From JANPCX01 sp031431125 (GTDB lineage: Bacteria > Pseudomonadota > Gammaproteobacteria > Burkholderiales > Burkholderiaceae_C), in the NCBI GenBank assembly GCA_031431125.1, contig JANPCX010000058.1, positions 1 through 52,594 of the forward strand: DNA of 52,594 nt, given 5' to 3'. Both the position numbers and the translations under genes were made by a program. The notes under the pieces were generated by a model. It saw only the letters and a list, made by a program, of their open reading frames with translations, made no database searches and was not told where the DNA came from. This document shows positions 49,278 to 52,594 of this stretch, piece after piece (the first letter of the stretch is position 1; every line of letters begins with the position of its first letter).

Positions 49278-50807
49278 ATGGCCACAGTCAACGCCAACGC
49301 AGGCGGCTCGCTCTCCGCAATCAAATACTCCGCCGATGGAGCGGGGTCAAGCGCGCCGCCTGTGACCGGCACCTTTGGTGACGCTTCGCTTCGCCTCAAG
49401 AAGGTCGGTGGCGGCCAGCTGGTGGCGGGTTCGGTGCGCTTCAGCTTTGCGGGCAACGCGTACCTGGAACGCCTGGGTCGGGTTCTCACCAACCTGAACA
49501 CCGCCACAGGTGCTGCTGCCGATGTGGGTGCCGCCAACTACGCCACCGGCGACTTGACTCTCACGGCTCGGGCCAACAACGCGGCGCAAGGCGTCCTGGT
49601 ACAGGCCGGCCTGGTTCAGACCGCCAGTTCGCAGGTGTCCAGCATCACGTTTCGCACCCCAGCAGCGCCGCTGCGTCCTGGCACCTTGAGCATTGCGGGC
49701 ACCAAGGTGAATGGGGGCGCTTTCACGGGCACGTTCGGTACCAACGGTTATCTCATCACACCCCATGCCGTGGGGGTGTGCGACTTTCAAACGGGCGTGG
49801 CCCGCGTGTGGTTTCGCAAAACCCTGGGCAGCAGCCAAGAGGAGCTGGACTTGTCCAGCTACAACATCCCCGGCATCAGCACGATCTACTTTGACCCCAC
49901 CTACGCCGAAACCCTGCGATTCAACGCCACCGCTTACACGTACCTGCCGTTGGATGCCACGCTCTTGGGCGTGAACCCGGTGCGCTTGCCGTCCGATGGT
50001 CGGGTGCCCACCTTGCGCCCGGGAGACCTGGCGGTGGTGGGCCACACCAAGTCGCTGGACGTGACGGTGGCCAATGGGCAGGTGTACAGCGCCGGCCGGG
50101 TACGCCTGTCCCGCGTTCGCATCCTCAGCAGCACAGGTGTTGCCATCCACACCGGCTACACCGCTGACCTGGAGGCGGGTTCTGTGGCCTTCACCGATGT
50201 GTCCAGCTACAGCCAGCCCATCACGATTGAGGACCGGGTGGAGGACCTGGTGATGCTGTCCGACGTGCAGATCAACGGCCGCATCACCTTCAATCGGCAA
50301 CTTACCCACACGTTTCCCGTACCGGGCTCCTATGTCTCGGGCGCGTTGGTGGCAGGCGATTTGTTCGCCCGCACCAGCATGGTGTTTGACCAGGCCACGT
50401 GGTCAGGGTCCTGGGAGGACGCGCTGGTGGGCAACCCGGCCACCGGCACCTACAACACCACGCTGGCACCGATTGAGGTCAGCAACATCGGCGCCATCAC
50501 CGAGCGTTGGGTGATTCGCTTTACCAACACCAACACCTTTGAGGTCATTGGCGAGAACGTGGGTGTGATCGCCACGGGGAACACGTCCACCGACCTTGCG
50601 GCGCTCAACCCGTCGGTCGGACACCCCTATCTTCTATTGCGTGCTGTCGGGTGGGGCTCGGGCTGGAGTGTGGGGAACGTTCTGCGCATCAACACCGTGG
50701 GGGCCATGTTCCCACTCCAGATTGTGGAGACGATCCAAGCAGGGCCTGAGACCGGCACGAACCACGACTTCATGCTGCTGATTCGAGGCGACGTCGATAC
50801 ACCTTGA
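49278..50807 (+). CDS. phage tail structural protein
   Basis: The product is 509 residues, starting 25 bases after the preceding stop behind an AGGAA site. It is beta-rich and repeats the same 'YATGDLTL' style motif as the protein before it, followed by 'GDLAVVGHTKSLDVTVANGQ', 'RVRILSSTGVAIHTGYTADL' and a C-terminal 'ITERWVIRFTNTNTFEVIGE' segment. This points to a tail-tip or baseplate component that partners the 689-residue protein. No enzyme motif is seen. Confidence 0.75.
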   Translation: MATVNANAGGSLSAIKYSADGAGSSAPPVTGTFGDASLRLKKVGGGQLVAGSVRFSFAGNAYLERLGRVLTNLNTATGAAADVGAANYATGDLTLTARANNAAQGVLVQAGLVQTASSQVSSITFRTPAAPLRPGTLSIAGTKVNGGAFTGTFGTNGYLITPHAVGVCDFQTGVARVWFRKTLGSSQEELDLSSYNIPGISTIYFDPTYAETLRFNATAYTYLPLDATLLGVNPVRLPSDGRVPTLRPGDLAVVGHTKSLDVTVANGQVYSAGRVRLSRVRILSSTGVAIHTGYTADLEAGSVAFTDVSSYSQPITIEDRVEDLVMLSDVQINGRITFNRQLTHTFPVPGSYVSGALVAGDLFARTSMVFDQATWSGSWEDALVGNPATGTYNTTLAPIEVSNIGAITERWVIRFTNTNTFEVIGENVGVIATGNTSTDLAALNPSVGHPYLLLRAVGWGSGWSVGNVLRINTVGAMFPLQIVETIQAGPETGTNHDFMLLIRGDVDTP

Positions 50808-50831
50808 GGACCATGTACACAGGACAGAGCA

Positions 50832-52004
50832 ATGCCAGCAACCAGCGTTAAATTCATTCACAGCGCCATGGCGGGCGCCCCTTCTCTCACGGGCCAGGCG
50901 GGCTCACTCATTGCGGTGCTGGATGCCTGTCTGGTTGATGGGTTTGGACTCAAGCCCGTAGACAGCCTGGTCGTCGCGGGCAACGTGGCCACCATGAACT
51001 TCAGCAGTGGTCACCCTTACGAGGTGGGGTCCGTGGTGCTGAACGCCGGTGCCGCGCCTGTAGGGCTGAACGGCGAGAAGCGCGTCACCGCTATCACCAC
51101 CAACTCAGCGTCCTTTGCGACAACGGGCATCAGCGATCAGACGGCCACAGGGTCCATCACCACCAAGCTCGCCCCGCTCGGATGGGGAAAAGCGTTCAGC
51201 GGAACCAACCTGGCGGTTTACCGAAGCAACGATGTCACGGGCAATCGCAATTTCCTGCGTGTCAATGACAACTACACGACCGACCCTCGTGAAGCGCGCC
51301 TCACCGGGTTTGAGGCCATGAGCGCTGTCAGCACCGGTACCGGCCCGTTTCCCACTTCCGCGCAGGTCAGCGGCGGCGCATATTTGGCTAAAAGCACTTC
51401 GGCCGACGCGGTGGCCAGACCATGGGTCTTCTTTGGAGACGAGAAGATTTTTTACTTGGCCATCAACTACCACCCAGGTTATGGCTACCAGACCTATTTT
51501 TTTGGCGAGCCCCTCGGATTCAAAACACCGGACGTCTACAACACGGTGTTGGGTGCTGCATATGCGCCAGTCATCAACACAGGCTATTTTTACGGTTCCA
51601 TTGACCGCATGGGCAATGGTCAGGCTCCCGCAGGTTTTTCTAATGGCGACAACGTCGTCCCGCGTGCGCCCAATGGTTTGGGCACGGCCCGCTCTAGCGG
51701 ACGCACCACGGTCGGAGGTGTCAGCACAGCCGAGTCAGGGACGCACGGCCTCGTTCAGTACCCCAACCCCGCTGACAACGCCCTGGTATTTGCCCACATC
51801 CTGATGCTGTCAGACAAAAGCCTGCGGGCTCAATTTCCTGGGGTTTATTGGGTACCGCAAGATCTCAATGGGGCGTTCGCCACCCGTGACACCGTCGCGG
51901 GGTCAGGCGCTTTTGCGGGTAAAACTTTTATAGCAGTCCAAAGCTCCAGCAATGCATCCAGTGGCGGCGCGTATTTTGTTGACCGCGACGGCCCTTGGAG
52001 ATAA
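50832..52004 (+). CDS. phage tail structural protein
   Basis: The product is 390 residues. 'VKFIHSAMAGAPSLTGQAGS', 'LIAVLDACLVDGFGLKPVDS', 'DPREARLTGFEAMSAVSTGT' and 'PWVFFGDEKIFYLAINYHP' are a pattern I associate with a tail protein conserved in betaproteobacterial siphophages, always next to the beta-repeat proteins found here. The function within the tail is not known. Confidence 0.75.
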   Translation: MPATSVKFIHSAMAGAPSLTGQAGSLIAVLDACLVDGFGLKPVDSLVVAGNVATMNFSSGHPYEVGSVVLNAGAAPVGLNGEKRVTAITTNSASFATTGISDQTATGSITTKLAPLGWGKAFSGTNLAVYRSNDVTGNRNFLRVNDNYTTDPREARLTGFEAMSAVSTGTGPFPTSAQVSGGAYLAKSTSADAVARPWVFFGDEKIFYLAINYHPGYGYQTYFFGEPLGFKTPDVYNTVLGAAYAPVINTGYFYGSIDRMGNGQAPAGFSNGDNVVPRAPNGLGTARSSGRTTVGGVSTAESGTHGLVQYPNPADNALVFAHILMLSDKSLRAQFPGVYWVPQDLNGAFATRDTVAGSGAFAGKTFIAVQSSSNASSGGAYFVDRDGPWR

Positions 52005-52007
52005 GCC

Positions 52008-52376
52008 GTGGCAACGTTCAACCTCGGGGTGTCGATTCACGGTGCGGGGCAGGCCGGCGGGCAAGTTTTAGGCGGCATGGGCACGGTGTCGTTTGCCTCT
52101 GGCTTGCACAGGGTGCGCGACATGGAGCACGGCGGCGACGGCGCGATCACCGGCACCGTCAAGGTCAAAGGCACGCCGAACAATGTGCCGGTGTCGCGCA
52201 AGGTGCGTCTCATCCGTGACGTGGACGCCATCTGCATTCGGGAGGCCTGGAGCGATCCAGTGACCGGTGCGTACACCTTCGCCGAGATTGACCGAACCGT
52301 GAGCTACACGGTGCTCTCTTTGGACTACACCGAGTCGTTCCGCGCCGTGGTGGCCGACCGCGTGGTGCCTCTATGA
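52008..52376 (+). CDS. phage structural protein with carboxypeptidase-regulatory-like domain
   Basis: The product is 122 residues, probably from GTG 52008. The core 'GAITGTVKVKGTPNNVPVSR', 'KVRLIRDVDAICIREAWSDP' and 'TGAYTFAEIDRTVSYTVLSL' is a small transthyretin-like beta sandwich (carboxypeptidase-regulatory type) found in tail and fibre proteins. It begins three bases after the preceding stop, so it is part of the same tail operon. Confidence 0.78.
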   Translation: MATFNLGVSIHGAGQAGGQVLGGMGTVSFASGLHRVRDMEHGGDGAITGTVKVKGTPNNVPVSRKVRLIRDVDAICIREAWSDPVTGAYTFAEIDRTVSYTVLSLDYTESFRAVVADRVVPL

Positions 52377-52385
52377 GACGCACCC

Positions 52386-52594
52386 ATGATTGGTGAAACC
52401 AGTGCCTTCAAAGCTGCGGCGATGCAGGGGCGCTTGGCGTTCCTGGACAGCGGCCCCCCTGCCGCGAGTTTGGTCATCTACGGAGGTGCACGCCCGGCCC
52501 CTGGCGCAGCCGCTGACAGTTCGCCGCTGACGGTGATTGACCTGTCCAAGCCAGCGGGCACGGTCTCTGCTGCGGGTGTGCTGACCATCATCGT
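52386..52594 (+). CDS. phage tail protein, N-terminal part (3' end off the window)
   Basis: The frame opens at ATG 52386 and is still open at the window edge (about 69 codons). 'IGETSAFKAAAMQGRLAFLD', 'ASLVIYGGARPAPGAAADSS' and 'SPLTVIDLSKPAGTVSAAGV' are of the kind seen in small phage proteins of the same tail operon. Nothing more can be said from the fragment. Confidence 0.7.
   Translation, partial: MIGETSAFKAAAMQGRLAFLDSGPPAASLVIYGGARPAPGAAADSSPLTVIDLSKPAGTVSAAGVLTII

Overview
The window looks like chromosomal DNA from a GC-rich betaproteobacterium, most likely Burkholderiales and Comamonadaceae-like. That rests on codon use, gene style, the tRNA-Phe type and the kinds of accessory genes present; it is inference, not a database result. 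Most of the window, about 5.9 kb to the right edge, is a large tailed prophage with lambda-like head genes and a long non-contractile tail. The right end of the phage (tail tip, lysis, attR) is not in view.

Left part, 1-5868: an open-ended minus-strand fusion of a glycosyltransferase-like domain with a SAM methyltransferase, a PIN-domain toxin remnant, an AraC-type regulator, and then the 3' half of a tRNA-Phe gene (3391-3436) followed by its own terminator. A 3' tRNA half with no 5' half is the usual mark of the far end of an element integrated in that tRNA, so everything to its left probably belongs to a genomic island whose intact tRNA and integrase lie off the left edge. Between this site and the prophage are two ordinary accessory genes (DUF5623-like and DUF3606).

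Prophage lysogeny/integration side, 5901-11944, all minus strand: a small protein, a large serine recombinase, a DUF2924 protein and a further small protein, each overlapping the next by a few bases, then three unrecognised genes (a TM-anchored exported-type protein, a 336-aa protein with a winged-helix-like tail and a ~431-aa protein). A 350-bp divergent control region (11945-12298) carries three direct CCGTACC repeats and a perfect TGCGAA-TGG-TTCGCA palindrome.

Early region, 12299-22232, plus strand: an excisionase-like HTH protein, a Sak4-type RecA-like annealing ATPase, an SSB-like protein, a zinc-ribbon-like protein, a PD-(D/E)XK nuclease with Cas4-like cysteines, a primase/SF3 helicase, a RuvC-like nuclease, a DUF6362 protein, and a ParB-methyltransferase fusion preceded by a cluster of GGTTCGC motifs. 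A separate minus-strand block (22192-25888) holds eight small genes; five of its transcription starts are preceded by near-identical ~50-bp promoter/leader repeats.

Late region, 26118 to the right edge, plus strand: terminase small and large subunits (the large one split by a 367-residue class 3 intein inside its P-loop), two tail/head-fibre-like proteins, gpW-like adaptor, portal, S49 protease with a possible nested scaffold, gpD-like decoration protein, major capsid protein, head-tail joining proteins, tail tube, tail chaperones with a probable -1 frameshift, tape measure, and large structural proteins. Two interruptions stand out: a 180-bp string of five hairpins ending in a minus-strand terminator just before the tape-measure gene, and an AT-richer cargo block (44379-46912) encoding an exported transglutaminase-like protein, an exported mini-Rhs protein with a JAMM-type metallopeptidase tail, its likely periplasmic immunity partner, and a DUF6037 protein on the opposite strand.
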